The position numbers and the translations under genes were made by a program. Of a stretch of 44,100 bases of DNA, positions 7,515-15,900 are shown piece by piece. This stretch comes from a virus, in the IMG/VR virus record IMGVR_UViG_3300047547_000029, positions 1 to 44,100 of that record, one strand, 5' to 3'. The first letter of the stretch is position 1. Each line of letters begins with the position of its first letter. A model generated the notes under the pieces. That model ran no database searches. It saw nothing but the letters and a program-made list of their open reading frames with translations, and was not told where the DNA came from.

Positions 7515-7692
7515 CAGTTTTTCCTTGATTTGGTTGTTCTATTGGTTTGTTCAGTCTGTCAATCTCATCAGCCGCTTCAATGAGAAGTGCTGCAAGCCTA
7601 TCAGGTACACCTTCTTGTACACTCTTGCGAGTATGTATCTGTAAGCGTATCTCTGCTCGCTTGCGCAATCTGCAGGTAAGTGATTCTTCCAT
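7507..7692 (-). CDS. Small conserved phage protein, likely leaderless
   Basis: 61 residues from the ATG at 7692. A frame 21 residues longer exists, but the extra part lies across an AT-rich promoter region. The sequence CRLRKRAEIRLQI...KSVQEGVPDRLAALLIEAADEIDRL is a pattern seen in many small phage proteins of unknown role: basic helix, then acidic helix. The -10 box TACAAT ends only 8 nt before this ATG, so the mRNA probably has no leader. It is the first gene of the minus early operon. Confidence 0.65.
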   Translation of the reverse strand: MEESLTCRLRKRAEIRLQIHTRKSVQEGVPDRLAALLIEAADEIDRLNKPIEQPNQGKTDV

Positions 7693-7700
7693 ATACTTGG

Positions 7701-7728
7701 ATTGTACCGTAAAACTTGTAAAAAACAA
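7701..7728 (-). promoter_or_regulatory. Sigma70-like promoter of the minus early operon
   Basis: On the minus strand, TTGTTT (7728-7723), a 16-nt spacer and TACAAT (7706-7701). The predicted start of transcription is within 1-2 nt of the ATG at 7692. Confidence 0.55.
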
Positions 7729-7762
7729 CCAAAAATATTTTAAAAATATTTTCAAAAAAGGG

Positions 7763-7791
7763 TTGACAGATCAAGAAAAATATGCTACACT
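7763..7791 (+). promoter_or_regulatory. Consensus sigma70 promoter into a non-coding region
   Basis: TTGACA (7763-7768), a 17-nt spacer and TACACT (7786-7791). No plus-strand ORF follows before 8605. Transcription would run through the hairpin-rich region and antisense to gene 4. The AT-rich run AAAATATTTT, present twice, lies just upstream. Confidence 0.7.
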
Positions 7792-7798
7792 AAAGTTA

Positions 7799-8050
7799 AG
7801 ATAAGACAACACCCTTATCTAGTATTAATATATAAAATCAAAATCTATAAAATATACTATCTGTACTCAGAGTTCTACGAGTGAAACGAGTGTGCCGAAG
7901 GCACTAAAAGGTACTTATTGATACTCAATAAGTGTACTCTAAAAGTATACTGAAATTTCTTGGGACCAAAAAAATTTGGTACAAAATTCTAAGAAACTCT
8001 TAAGTCACTTCGTGACAAGAGGGCTTGCGCCCTCTTTGTACTCTAGAACT
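7799..8050 (+). ncRNA. Candidate structured non-coding RNA
   Basis: The 360 nt between 7756 and 8115 hold no gene. Downstream of the 7763 promoter I see a series of perfect hairpins: AGATAAG/CTTATCT (7799-7820), GTGCC-GAA-GGCAC (7892-7904), ACTTATTG/CAATAAGT (7913-7933), ACCAAA/TTTGGT (7965-7980), GTCAC-TTC-GTGAC (8004-8016), and AAGAGGGC-TTGC-GCCCTCTT (8017-8036). AGTTCTA (7871-7877) can pair with TAGAACT (8044-8050) and close a multi-helix junction. TGTACTC occurs three times (7862, 7933, 8037). A further palindrome, TACTAGT-A-ACTAGTA, lies at 8077-8091. It is not a tRNA. A replication origin is an alternative reading. Confidence 0.35.
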
Positions 8051-8115
8051 TACGAGATCGCTTTCTAACACGTTTTTACTAGTAACTAGTACGTAGGTAC
8101 ATGATGTATTTAAAA

Positions 8116-8571
8116 TCACGTTTGTCGCTGTTTTATACCTAACTCATACTCTGTTACAATTTTAAACTCCCATCCTCTATCCTTACAATATTCACGTGCA
8201 GCTTGCCACTTCGATTGATTAACAGCAAATGTTGCAGTTGCTTCAAACAATGCTTTCTTGTTCTTAGTTGACTTCGGTGGCATAGTTTCTGCAAATGGTT
8301 TCACTTCAATTAAATACGTTTTCTTGAGTCCGCTAGTAGATGTAAATGTTGCTTTAACATCAACAAAGTACCTATGAGGTCTACCATCAACGGGTGATAC
8401 ATAATGTACAATTGTTTCTTCGCTGGACCAACTAGTACATGCACTTGATCTATCCAACCAGTTAAACAGTTTACGTTCCCATGATGACCTATAGATAATG
8501 TTTGTTGGATCACCATCGTACTTTTGATAGTTTATGGGTTTATAAATTCCCTGTCGATATTTTCTACTCAT
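8116..8571 (-). CDS. 4: Head completion protein gp4
   Basis: 151 residues from the ATG at 8571 (T4 gp4 150); an upstream TTG would add eight. The protein is expected to finish DNA-filled heads before tail joining. Its fold resembles a restriction-type nuclease. Typical stretches are the N-terminal SRKYRQGIYKP, DPTNIIYRSSWERKLFNWLD, SWSSEE, VHYVSPVDGRPHRYFVDVK, the LIEVKP strand and a C-terminal AREYCKDRGWEFKIVTE. The E...D...ExK pattern fits a PD-(D/E)XK core. It is divergent from the baseplate operon, 33 nt away. Confidence 0.92.
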   Translation of the reverse strand: MSRKYRQGIYKPINYQKYDGDPTNIIYRSSWERKLFNWLDRSSACTSWSSEETIVHYVSPVDGRPHRYFVDVKATFTSTSGLKKTYLIEVKPFAETMPPKSTKNKKALFEATATFAVNQSKWQAAREYCKDRGWEFKIVTEYELGIKQRQT

Positions 8572-8575
8572 ATGA

Positions 8576-8582
8576 TTAAATA
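8576..8582 (+). promoter_or_regulatory. Possible late promoter element TTAAATA
   Basis: TTAAATA lies 22 nt before the baseplate gene at 8605. It is a variant of the T4 late box TATAAATA read by gp55. Similar boxes precede other virion genes in this window. Confidence 0.35.
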
Positions 8583-8604
8583 ACGTGGTAAACAAAGGAA
8601 ACCA

Positions 8605-9852
8605 ATGGCAACGTCTTTCTTCGATGAAGCTGCATTCAGCAAAAATAGTAGCTGGGATGTCACACCAACCTCATCTAATACTTACAACTCTGCTAATGAT
8701 AAAAGTTCAGATGCATCAAGCAGAATTCGTAGTTTAATGTATCCACTTTCAGGTGGCAATAGTCATTTCGTGCGATTTTTTATTAACATTACAGAAGAAG
8801 CTAAACTAGTTAAGAATGGTTCAGTTGCTACTACTGGTTATGTAGATTACAGTGAACAGGATCGTGCATTCAAAAATACAACATCTGGTGATGCAATTAC
8901 TGCTGGTGCAAGTATAGCAACGGGCATTGCAACTGCTGGTCTAGGTATTGGTAGTAGTATTGCTAAAGGCGGAGCATCCGCAGTCAAATCTATTTTCAAA
9001 AGTAAAGGGTCTGTTGGTTCTGGATCAGCAGGGTTACTAGGAACTTTAGGTACTGTTGCAGCAGGTATCGGAGGTGGTGCAGCAGTTTCAGCATCAGGTG
9101 CATCAGAAACTGTAATTGATACATTCAAGTTAACGCAGAGACTTAAACGTCTAGCTGCTGGTATAACTCTATACACACCATCTGGCATTAGAGCAAATTA
9201 TAACTTTTCATATTCAACGCCAGATGACTTGTTGGTGCATTTAGCTCAACAAGAAAACTATGATGCAATTGCAAAGGGTATCAAAGCAATGGCCAGTCCT
9301 CTAACAGGATTGATGGACGGTCCAAGTGGGTTTATGGATGACATGAAGACAGCAAAGTCTGCTGGTGCATCTGCTATAGGAAGCGTTGGTCGTATCATGG
9401 CAGCAACAAACCAAACAGCTAGTATGTTGTCTAGAACAGCAACTAATAAGAAACGGGACATTATGTTCCAACACGTTGGTAATCGTGTGTTTAGTTTCCA
9501 ATACACATTTGCTCCAAAAAGTGCAGATGAAGCAAAAGAAGTTGATGACATAATTTTCATGTTCAAGTATTTTGCGCACCCAGAGATGCTGGAAGGGTAT
9601 GGTAGCTTCTTATACTTGTATCCAGCTGAATTTGATATTGAGTATGGAATGGTTGATGCTGAATTCACGGAAATGCAAAACCCTTATATTAATAAGATAT
9701 CATCTTGTGTGTTAACTGCAATTGATGTTGACTATACGCCAAACAACTCATTTCAAACATTGGAGAATGGTGAACCACCTGTGATAACAATGGCATTGCA
9801 GTTCCAAGAAATTGAAACATTACATCGCGATAGAATCGCAAAGGGGTTCTGA
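8605..9852 (+). CDS. 54: Baseplate tail-tube junction protein (gp54/gp48-like)
   Basis: 415 residues; T4 gp54 has 320 and gp48 364. Tail-tube-like domains bracket a Gly/Ala/Ser-rich insertion (about 93-170) which is probably flexible or membrane-interacting. Recognisable parts are YPLSGGNSHFVRFFINI near residue 50, GITLYTPSGIRANYNFSY in the middle, and NRVFSFQYTFAPKSADEAKEVDDIIFMFKYFAHPEM followed by LYLYPAEFDIEY. This last block is shared by gp48 and gp54 and is also related to the gp19 tube fold. It would cap the baseplate hub and start tube polymerisation. I cannot separate gp48 from gp54. No second copy is in the window. AAAGGAAACCA precedes the ATG. Confidence 0.75.
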   Translation: MATSFFDEAAFSKNSSWDVTPTSSNTYNSANDKSSDASSRIRSLMYPLSGGNSHFVRFFINITEEAKLVKNGSVATTGYVDYSEQDRAFKNTTSGDAITAGASIATGIATAGLGIGSSIAKGGASAVKSIFKSKGSVGSGSAGLLGTLGTVAAGIGGGAAVSASGASETVIDTFKLTQRLKRLAAGITLYTPSGIRANYNFSYSTPDDLLVHLAQQENYDAIAKGIKAMASPLTGLMDGPSGFMDDMKTAKSAGASAIGSVGRIMAATNQTASMLSRTATNKKRDIMFQHVGNRVFSFQYTFAPKSADEAKEVDDIIFMFKYFAHPEMLEGYGSFLYLYPAEFDIEYGMVDAEFTEMQNPYINKISSCVLTAIDVDYTPNNSFQTLENGEPPVITMALQFQEIETLHRDRIAKGF

Positions 9853-10337
9853 TGTTTTTTGAAAAGTTTCCAATTGCATATTTCAATATAGACAAGGTTG
9901 ATAAAATTCTTGTTCAGGACTTTCTACGTGCTGTAAAAATTGATCCTATCCTCAAAGAAAACGATATGTTCTATAGCATATACGATGCTAAGGATGGTGA
10001 GACACCAGAGATCATATCACATAAAGCATATAAGTCTACTCAATATCATTGGGTCATAATGCTTCTAAATGAAAAGTTTGATCCATGGCGGGACTTTCCT
10101 CAAACTGACATTGTAATACAAGCATTTACAAAAGACAAATATACCGATGTTAATGGTGTTCACCATTACATTGATGGTGAAGGTAATATTGTAGATGAAT
10201 TACACCCTGAGAAGATTCCAGTTACCAATCTGGAATTTGAACGGTTTGAAAATGAAAAGAAACGAAAAATTAAGATTCTCAATAAGTCTATCTTAACAGA
10301 ATTTGTTCGTCAATATGAAAACTTAGTGAGTGTCTAA
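9852..10337 (+). CDS. 53: Baseplate wedge protein gp53
   Basis: 161 residues (T4 gp53 196). This wedge subunit links neighbouring wedges during baseplate assembly. Diagnostic stretch: KDGETPEIISHKAYKSTQYHWVIMLLNE then DPWRDFPQTD, which is the LysM-like core common to gp53 proteins. The start ATG overlaps the upstream stop by one base and the end overlaps the next start the same way, so the baseplate genes are translated as a block. Confidence 0.9.
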   Translation: MFFEKFPIAYFNIDKVDKILVQDFLRAVKIDPILKENDMFYSIYDAKDGETPEIISHKAYKSTQYHWVIMLLNEKFDPWRDFPQTDIVIQAFTKDKYTDVNGVHHYIDGEGNIVDELHPEKIPVTNLEFERFENEKKRKIKILNKSILTEFVRQYENLVSV

Positions 10338-11614
10338 TGGAACAACTTAATCATGATCCTAATGGGATTAGTACACCATCTGAGTACAGAGTACATTATG
10401 TTAGACTGTACACTCACAGCTCTGAAGAACCCATTGATATAACAAATCTAATCAACTATGTTGAAATTTTTGAGTCAATATACTCACCATTTTTAACAGT
10501 TAATGTCAATATAACTGACAATCAATCACTTACGAGTTTACTTCCACTCATTGGTGAGGAGTTAATTGAATTGGATGTTCGTGGTGCCGACAATGTAAGC
10601 GGTATACTTGGTCAAACATTCTACATATACAAATTGTCAGATCGTCTACAGGTATCTGACAAGACATTTACATATACACTCAATTGCATATCACCGTCTG
10701 CAATTTTTGACATGAATCTAAAGGTTAGTCAAGCATTCAATGGTCAGCCAGCAGACATAGTCAAAGAAAAGATGTGTGCATCATCTCTATCAATTAGCAA
10801 GCCTGTGTATGCACACCCAACAAAAAATGTTGTAAGTTATATTTCAAATTACTGGTCACCTATGCAGAACATAAAGTATCTGTGTGATCGGTCAGTTAGC
10901 GCTGATACTGGTGCATCAAGTTATTTGTTCTTTGAAACTAAAAAAGGTTTTAACTTCGTACCAATTGATTCGTTAGTAGGTCAAGAATCATCGTTTGATT
11001 ATTACTTTTCAGTGAATACACATAATCAATCAATCGTATCACAACAACAAGTAATTCAACATCTATATGTAGATCAGACGTTCAATTACATTGATAGAAT
11101 CATGAGCGGTGCATATGGTAATAGAGCATTGTTTGTTGATGGTACAACTAAGAGCTATCAGTATATGTACTATGATTTCTTAGAGTCATATTCTAAGTTT
11201 AGTCGTTTGAATGAAAATGCATTCAGTACAGACAATGCAGCTCGTCGTATCAATTCAGTTTTTAGGGTAAGAGATGTTCCATCAACAACTGCTAATCTAA
11301 TGCCAGATGAATTTTCAACTGAATGGTTTAGGCAGCGGTTAACTGAATTAGCAGCAATAAACAGTCAATCATTGTATATTGATGCAGTTGGTAGATTTAA
11401 TATGAGTGTTGGTAATGTTATTAATGTATTCATTCCAACAACAACATCTTCAGTTAATGGGGCTGAACAGACGGATTTATCAACCATTATGGATAAATCC
11501 TTGTCTGGTAGATATTTGATAACTGGTCTAAAACATATGCTTGATCGTGAACGACACACAGTTCATATTCAAGCATCTAAAGATTCAATGGTAAAGTTAA
11601 ATTCTAAGGGATAA
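10337..11614 (+). CDS. 27: Baseplate hub protein, gp27-like
   Basis: 425 residues (T4 gp27 391). Early strands LINYVEIFESIYSPFLTVNVNITD and LLPLIGEELIELDVRG look like the first tube-like domain of hub proteins. GQTFYIYKLSDRLQVSDKTFTYTLNCISP and IKYLCDRSVSADTGASSYLFFETKKGF resemble the second. The C-terminal DKSLSGRYLITGLKHML and HTVHIQASKDSM is the usual closing block. The trimer would sit on the gp5 spike. Direct identity with T4 gp27 is low, so the call rests on domain pattern and on its position between 53 and 5. Confidence 0.75.
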   Translation: MEQLNHDPNGISTPSEYRVHYVRLYTHSSEEPIDITNLINYVEIFESIYSPFLTVNVNITDNQSLTSLLPLIGEELIELDVRGADNVSGILGQTFYIYKLSDRLQVSDKTFTYTLNCISPSAIFDMNLKVSQAFNGQPADIVKEKMCASSLSISKPVYAHPTKNVVSYISNYWSPMQNIKYLCDRSVSADTGASSYLFFETKKGFNFVPIDSLVGQESSFDYYFSVNTHNQSIVSQQQVIQHLYVDQTFNYIDRIMSGAYGNRALFVDGTTKSYQYMYYDFLESYSKFSRLNENAFSTDNAARRINSVFRVRDVPSTTANLMPDEFSTEWFRQRLTELAAINSQSLYIDAVGRFNMSVGNVINVFIPTTTSSVNGAEQTDLSTIMDKSLSGRYLITGLKHMLDRERHTVHIQASKDSMVKLNSKG

Positions 11615-11615
11615 T

Positions 11616-12455
11616 ATGCGCTTCAATGAGTATTGCTCACATATACATACACAACATACACCTAAGGTACAGTTTGGTATTTCATCTGTAGAAGAAACCA
11701 CTGAGTCTTCTAAAGAATACCATTATGATGACTACATTGGCCATGAGAAAGAGTTACCTGAAAACAATGGGTACAAGCGTGTTTACAAAGGACTGTATAC
11801 GCATCCTGAACATCCAGGAAAAACTTTCTACTTCAATGGTGAAAATACACCAAAGGTTTTTAATGATGACGATGATGCAATGGCAGCTGTAGACAATGAT
11901 CGTCGTCAGAAGCTAAAACATCTAAGTGTAATAGGAAATTCTTTGGAACGACATTATCATCCACGAAAGTATACTGAAGATGATAAAAAAGCTATTGCAT
12001 CATATACACATTATACATCTGACTTAAACAACAAGATACTGAAAAACAATTTGTCGGATGAACATCATGAGGCAATTAAAAAATTAGACACAGCGATTCA
12101 TCGTGAACATACGCCACATGAGATGGTGGTATACAGTGGAACAAATGCTGATCATGCCGAATTAATTCATAAAAATGATGTAATTCATCACCCATCCTAT
12201 ATATCATCATCTATTAGCATGAACAAAGCATTAAACTTTGCACGTGATAAAGGTGGAGACATTGTAAAAATCCATCTACCAGCTGAATTTCCGAGTGTAT
12301 ATGCTGGTAGCATGTCCCAGATACCCAGAGAAATGGAAGTTGTTCTTCCACGAAATTTGAAGTTGAAGATTGATCATAGCAAACGACAAACTATGTCATA
12401 TGATCTAGCAAAACGCCCAGTTTATATCCATCACGCATATCCAGTAATTGAGTAA
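11616..12455 (+). CDS. Alt-like ADP-ribosyltransferase-fold protein in the baseplate operon
   Basis: 279 residues. The C-terminal half matches the ADP-ribosyltransferase exoenzyme fold: strand MVVYSGTN (170-177), the STS-like PSYISSSISMNKALNFA (193-209), and the ARTT loop plus ExE motif REMEVVLPRNL (238-248; Glu239 and Glu241). T4 Alt has EMEVILPRGL at the same site. The Arg expected in the first motif (YRG) is Ser here. The N-terminus MRFNEYCSHIH weakly resembles the capsid-targeting peptides of T4 internal proteins. Residues 60-170 are His-rich. Lying 1 nt after the hub gene and 3 nt before gene 5, it is probably made late and carried in the virion. Target unknown; inactive or altered chemistry is possible. 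Confidence 0.75.
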   Translation: MRFNEYCSHIHTQHTPKVQFGISSVEETTESSKEYHYDDYIGHEKELPENNGYKRVYKGLYTHPEHPGKTFYFNGENTPKVFNDDDDAMAAVDNDRRQKLKHLSVIGNSLERHYHPRKYTEDDKKAIASYTHYTSDLNNKILKNNLSDEHHEAIKKLDTAIHREHTPHEMVVYSGTNADHAELIHKNDVIHHPSYISSSISMNKALNFARDKGGDIVKIHLPAEFPSVYAGSMSQIPREMEVVLPRNLKLKIDHSKRQTMSYDLAKRPVYIHHAYPVIE

Positions 12456-12458
12456 CTA

Positions 12459-14243
12459 ATGAAACTATACAAAGGTGTTGTTGAGGACATTCAAGACCCA
12501 TTAAAATTGGGTCGTGTTCGTGTTCGTGTTTTTGGTTTACACAGCGATGATAAAACACTGATTCCAGTTGAAACTTTACCATGGGCAATTGTTGCAACAT
12601 CTACGTTTTCAGCATCCATGAGTGGGATAGGATATTCTCCTTCTGGACTGCTTCCTGGATCATGGGTACTGTTGGTATTCCAAGATGTTGATGAACAGTA
12701 TCCAATTGTTATACACAGCTTCCATGGTATTCCAAGTGACTTCAAATCACAGATTACAGCGGATGAAGAATTAGAGTTCTCTGATGCCGAGGCACCTACC
12801 TCTGAAAACGTAGTCAAAGATTCTTCTGGAAACACAGTTACAGATGGGCAAGGTGAACCAGTAAAGACAACTCCACCACCAGCACCACCAGTTTCACCAA
12901 AAAATGCAAAAGTGATACCTGCTGAGCTTGGATCAGTTTCAGCAAAATATGAGTCAAGTGGTAATCCTGGAACTATTAGCGCATATGCAAATGGATCAGA
13001 TTTAGGAGGTGCGTCATATGGTGCATACCAATTTGCATCTTATTTGAAAGGTCCCAATACTCCAACACGACCAACTGTAACACAGACACAAATTCAAACG
13101 TCACCTATTATTAAGTTTGTAAATGCATCATATCCAACTGAGTTTGAAGGGTTATCTCCAGCAACACCTGAGTTTGATGCAAAGTGGAAATCTCTTGCAG
13201 CTGCAAACAAGACAGGGTTTTTAGCAGAGCAGCACAAGTATATTGAACGAAACTACTATCAGATTGCTGTAAGCAAACTTCCAACCAGTATTACAAACCG
13301 TGGTAAAGCTATACATGAAGCTATATGGTCAATGTCTGTACAGATGGGTCCAAGTGGGTGCGCCTCAAAGTTTAAGTCTGCTCTAGGTACCATTGATGCA
13401 TCAGTATGCGATGACAAAGCTATAGAACTATTGTACAATGCACGTATAAGCTCAGTTAAAACTGACTTTCAATCATCACCTGATTTATGGGCTAGTCTAG
13501 TTAAACGTTTTAACAGTGAACGTGATGCATTGGTTGCGCTAGCTAAAACTTATGACACTGGTACATGTGGTGATGTAAAACAAGAAGTTGAAGAAAAAAT
13601 TGAGTATAAGGAAGACAATGTCAAGGAAGTAGTTTCAGAAACAAAAACTACAACTGAAACTTCTGCTAGACAAAAGGGTGAACGTGGCTTCAAAGATCCT
13701 ATTGGGAAATATCCTTTATACTTCAATGAAGCTGATACACACCGACTTGCTAGAGGTGTCATAACAGGAACGGTTGTTGAACCTAAACGATCAGGTGTTG
13801 TGACAGGCAAATCTGCTGGAAATCAAAGCATCTCTGAACCATCGACTCAGTACAACACAAAGTATCCATATAACAAAGTAATATGCACTGAAAGTGGTCA
13901 TATAATCGAGTTGGATGATACACCTGGGTATGAGCGAGTACATATATACCACAAATCTGGTACATTTGTAGAGTTTCACCCTGATGGAAAAATGGTAACA
14001 AAGGTTCGTGGAACAAACACTCTAGTTGTCAGTGAGGATAACAATACGATTACACTTGGTAACACCAATATGCATACTAGTGGCAATCAAAATGAAAGCA
14101 TCAATGGCAATCTAACAATTATAGTAGATGGTAGCATTAATGTTAAAACGAGTAGTAGTGCAACCGTTACTGCTAGTGGAAATGTGAACATAACATCTGG
14201 TGGAACTGCAAAAATAACTGCTCCACTTATTTCGTTAAATTGA
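12459..14243 (+). CDS. 5: Baseplate hub/tail lysozyme and spike gp5
   Basis: 594 residues (T4 gp5 575). Three parts are visible. Residues 1-95 form an OB-fold (YKGVVEDIQDPLKLGRVRVRVFG, PWAIVATSTFS, PGSWVLLVFQD). A Pro-rich linker follows (about 135-150). A hydrolase domain (about 155-370) begins ELGSVSAKYESSGNPG and contains GGASYGAYQF; this type occurs in VgrG-related and phage cell-wall hydrolases, and Glu165 is the likely catalytic residue. It is not the T4-lysozyme fold. Residues from about 450 form the triple beta-helix needle (repeats such as GNTNMHTSGNQNESINGN, ending GGTAKITAPLISLN). It punctures the outer membrane and digests peptidoglycan during entry. Confidence 0.9.
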   Translation: MKLYKGVVEDIQDPLKLGRVRVRVFGLHSDDKTLIPVETLPWAIVATSTFSASMSGIGYSPSGLLPGSWVLLVFQDVDEQYPIVIHSFHGIPSDFKSQITADEELEFSDAEAPTSENVVKDSSGNTVTDGQGEPVKTTPPPAPPVSPKNAKVIPAELGSVSAKYESSGNPGTISAYANGSDLGGASYGAYQFASYLKGPNTPTRPTVTQTQIQTSPIIKFVNASYPTEFEGLSPATPEFDAKWKSLAAANKTGFLAEQHKYIERNYYQIAVSKLPTSITNRGKAIHEAIWSMSVQMGPSGCASKFKSALGTIDASVCDDKAIELLYNARISSVKTDFQSSPDLWASLVKRFNSERDALVALAKTYDTGTCGDVKQEVEEKIEYKEDNVKEVVSETKTTTETSARQKGERGFKDPIGKYPLYFNEADTHRLARGVITGTVVEPKRSGVVTGKSAGNQSISEPSTQYNTKYPYNKVICTESGHIIELDDTPGYERVHIYHKSGTFVEFHPDGKMVTKVRGTNTLVVSEDNNTITLGNTNMHTSGNQNESINGNLTIIVDGSINVKTSSSATVTASGNVNITSGGTAKITAPLISLN

Positions 14244-14270
14244 TAGATTATGTCTATTGTGTGTTATAAT
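14240..14270 (+). promoter_or_regulatory. Possible promoter before gene 55
   Basis: TATAAT (14265-14270) is preceded by TTGATA (14240-14245) with a long 19-nt spacer. It lies in the 56-nt gap between gene 5 and gene 55, 29 nt before the gene 55 ATG, so 55-47-46 could be expressed apart from the baseplate genes. Confidence 0.35.
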
Positions 14271-14299
14271 GACATATCTTTCAACAATACATATGACTA

Positions 14300-14860
14300 A
14301 TGACAACTACACAACAACCAATTCACTACATTTCCAACAAAGAATTCACTCAACAAATTGTCGAGTACATAAAACTTTGTGATGCCGAAGAAGCAGAGGG
14401 TAGAGAAGCACCTGTAATTCCTAAATCAATTGCTCTACAGTTTAAATCTCTTGCAACTAAATTAAGCACTAGATACAACTTTGTTAACTATACTTTCAGA
14501 GATGAAATGGTTAGCAATGCTCTATTTGCTTGTTGTGCAAAAATTCGCAAATTCAACATAAACATTGGTAGCAATGCATTTGCATATTTCACTAATGTGT
14601 GTTGGCGTGCAATGGTTGATGTTATCAACTATGAAGAAAAGATGAGTTACATTAAAGCTAAGTCATTCCAATCTATTGAGTATGATGATGCTCTTGCAGA
14701 CAATGATCTTAGTGAGTTCAGTGAATATTCAGGCAATGTAAATGATTACATTCCATTTTTTGATGTTGATGGATATGAAAAGAAAATGCAAGATCAAAAA
14801 GAAAAGGCCAAACTATCTATCAAAGCAAAAGTTAGTGATAATCCATTAGAAGTTGATTAA
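14300..14860 (+). CDS. 55: Late sigma factor gp55
   Basis: 186 residues (T4 gp55 185). A reduced sigma70-family factor that directs host RNA polymerase to late promoters. Typical region-2-like stretch: LSTRYNFVNYTFRDEMVSNALFACCAKIRKFNINIGSNAFAYFTNVCWRAMVDVINYEEK. The N-terminal HYISNKEFTQQIVEYI is also typical. The C-terminal tail would carry the clamp contact. It pairs with gp33 (19492) in activated late transcription. The 3' end overlaps the gene 47 ATG by one base. Confidence 0.93.
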   Translation: MTTTQQPIHYISNKEFTQQIVEYIKLCDAEEAEGREAPVIPKSIALQFKSLATKLSTRYNFVNYTFRDEMVSNALFACCAKIRKFNINIGSNAFAYFTNVCWRAMVDVINYEEKMSYIKAKSFQSIEYDDALADNDLSEFSEYSGNVNDYIPFFDVDGYEKKMQDQKEKAKLSIKAKVSDNPLEVD

Positions 14861-15900
14861 TGAGTAAGACTATTTTATTGGGTGACCTCCATTTTGGAGT
14901 GTCTGGAGCATCTATTCCCCATCACGAATATATGCGTAAGTTCTTCAAAGATTTCTTTGAATACATTGATGAACATGACATTCGAACTGTTATTCAACTA
15001 GGCGATATGTTTGATGTACGTAAGCACATCAACACCTGGTCTCTAAACTTCTTCAAGGAGACATTCCTTGTTGAAGTATTAAAACGCAACTTGATTGTTT
15101 ATGTTCTTCTAGGCAACCATGATATATTTTATCGTGAGTCACTGGAAATATCATCAGTTGAAGAAGTTCTTAAAGATTACAAAGGGAGTTTTGTGATCGT
15201 TAAGCAACCTATTGACGTTGATATCAACAATAACTCATTCTTGTTGATACCATGGGTATGTAAAGAAAATGTTAACGATGTACAGGCTGCTATTACAAAC
15301 TCACGCAGTACATACTGTGCAGGCCATTTTGAGTTCAATGGTTTTGAGTTGTTCAAAGGTCAGATCGCAAAAACACATTACAATCACACAGATTATAAGA
15401 AATTTAAACAGGTGTTTAGTGGACACTATCACCACAAATCATCCAAAGATAATGTGTTGTATACTGGTACACCTTATGAGCTAACATGGTCAGATTGTAA
15501 TACTGAAAAGGGATTCTTTGTTCTTGATGGTACTGATCTAACGTTTGTACCAAACAAACATACTCTGTATTCACATTTCAGTCTATCTTCAGTTGATAAA
15601 ATTGTTTCTAACTTAATCACAGACAAGTTTGTTAAGATTGTAGTTGATAAGGTAATTACACCTAAAGAACGTGATGTATTGTTGGATACAATACATACAT
15701 TGAAACCCCATTCAATTCGGTTAATTGAAAAGCAAATTGATGTTGAAACAAATAATGTAACATTTGAATCTGTTTCTGGTATATCAGATCTGATTGTGGA
15801 TTATGTATCAGCTATAGAATTGCCAGCAGGTGTAGACAAAGAAGATTTGTCGTCGTTGATGATGTCGTGGTATGTAGAGGCAAGTGCAAATGCAAGTTAA
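14860..15900 (+). CDS. 47: Recombination nuclease subunit gp47 (Mre11/SbcD-like)
   Basis: 346 residues (T4 gp47 339). A calcineurin-like metallophosphoesterase that, with gp46, resects DNA ends for recombination-dependent replication and host DNA breakdown. Metal motifs in order: GDLHFG (8-13), QLGDMFDVRKH, LLGNHDIFYRE, GHFEFNG and SGHYHH. The C-terminal part would contact gp46. Its end overlaps the gene 46 start by 11 nt, fitting equal production of both subunits. Confidence 0.95.
   Translation: MSKTILLGDLHFGVSGASIPHHEYMRKFFKDFFEYIDEHDIRTVIQLGDMFDVRKHINTWSLNFFKETFLVEVLKRNLIVYVLLGNHDIFYRESLEISSVEEVLKDYKGSFVIVKQPIDVDINNNSFLLIPWVCKENVNDVQAAITNSRSTYCAGHFEFNGFELFKGQIAKTHYNHTDYKKFKQVFSGHYHHKSSKDNVLYTGTPYELTWSDCNTEKGFFVLDGTDLTFVPNKHTLYSHFSLSSVDKIVSNLITDKFVKIVVDKVITPKERDVLLDTIHTLKPHSIRLIEKQIDVETNNVTFESVSGISDLIVDYVSAIELPAGVDKEDLSSLMMSWYVEASANAS

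Noticed and set aside
7799-8050. tRNA gene(s) in the hairpin-rich gap
   Set aside because: No T-arm (GTTCRANNC), no acceptor stem with a CCA-type end and no cloverleaf could be drawn.
8572-8595. TTG start extending gene 4 by eight residues
   Set aside because: The ATG at 8571 gives SRKYRQG, which matches the T4 gp4 start, and the length is then 151 against 150.
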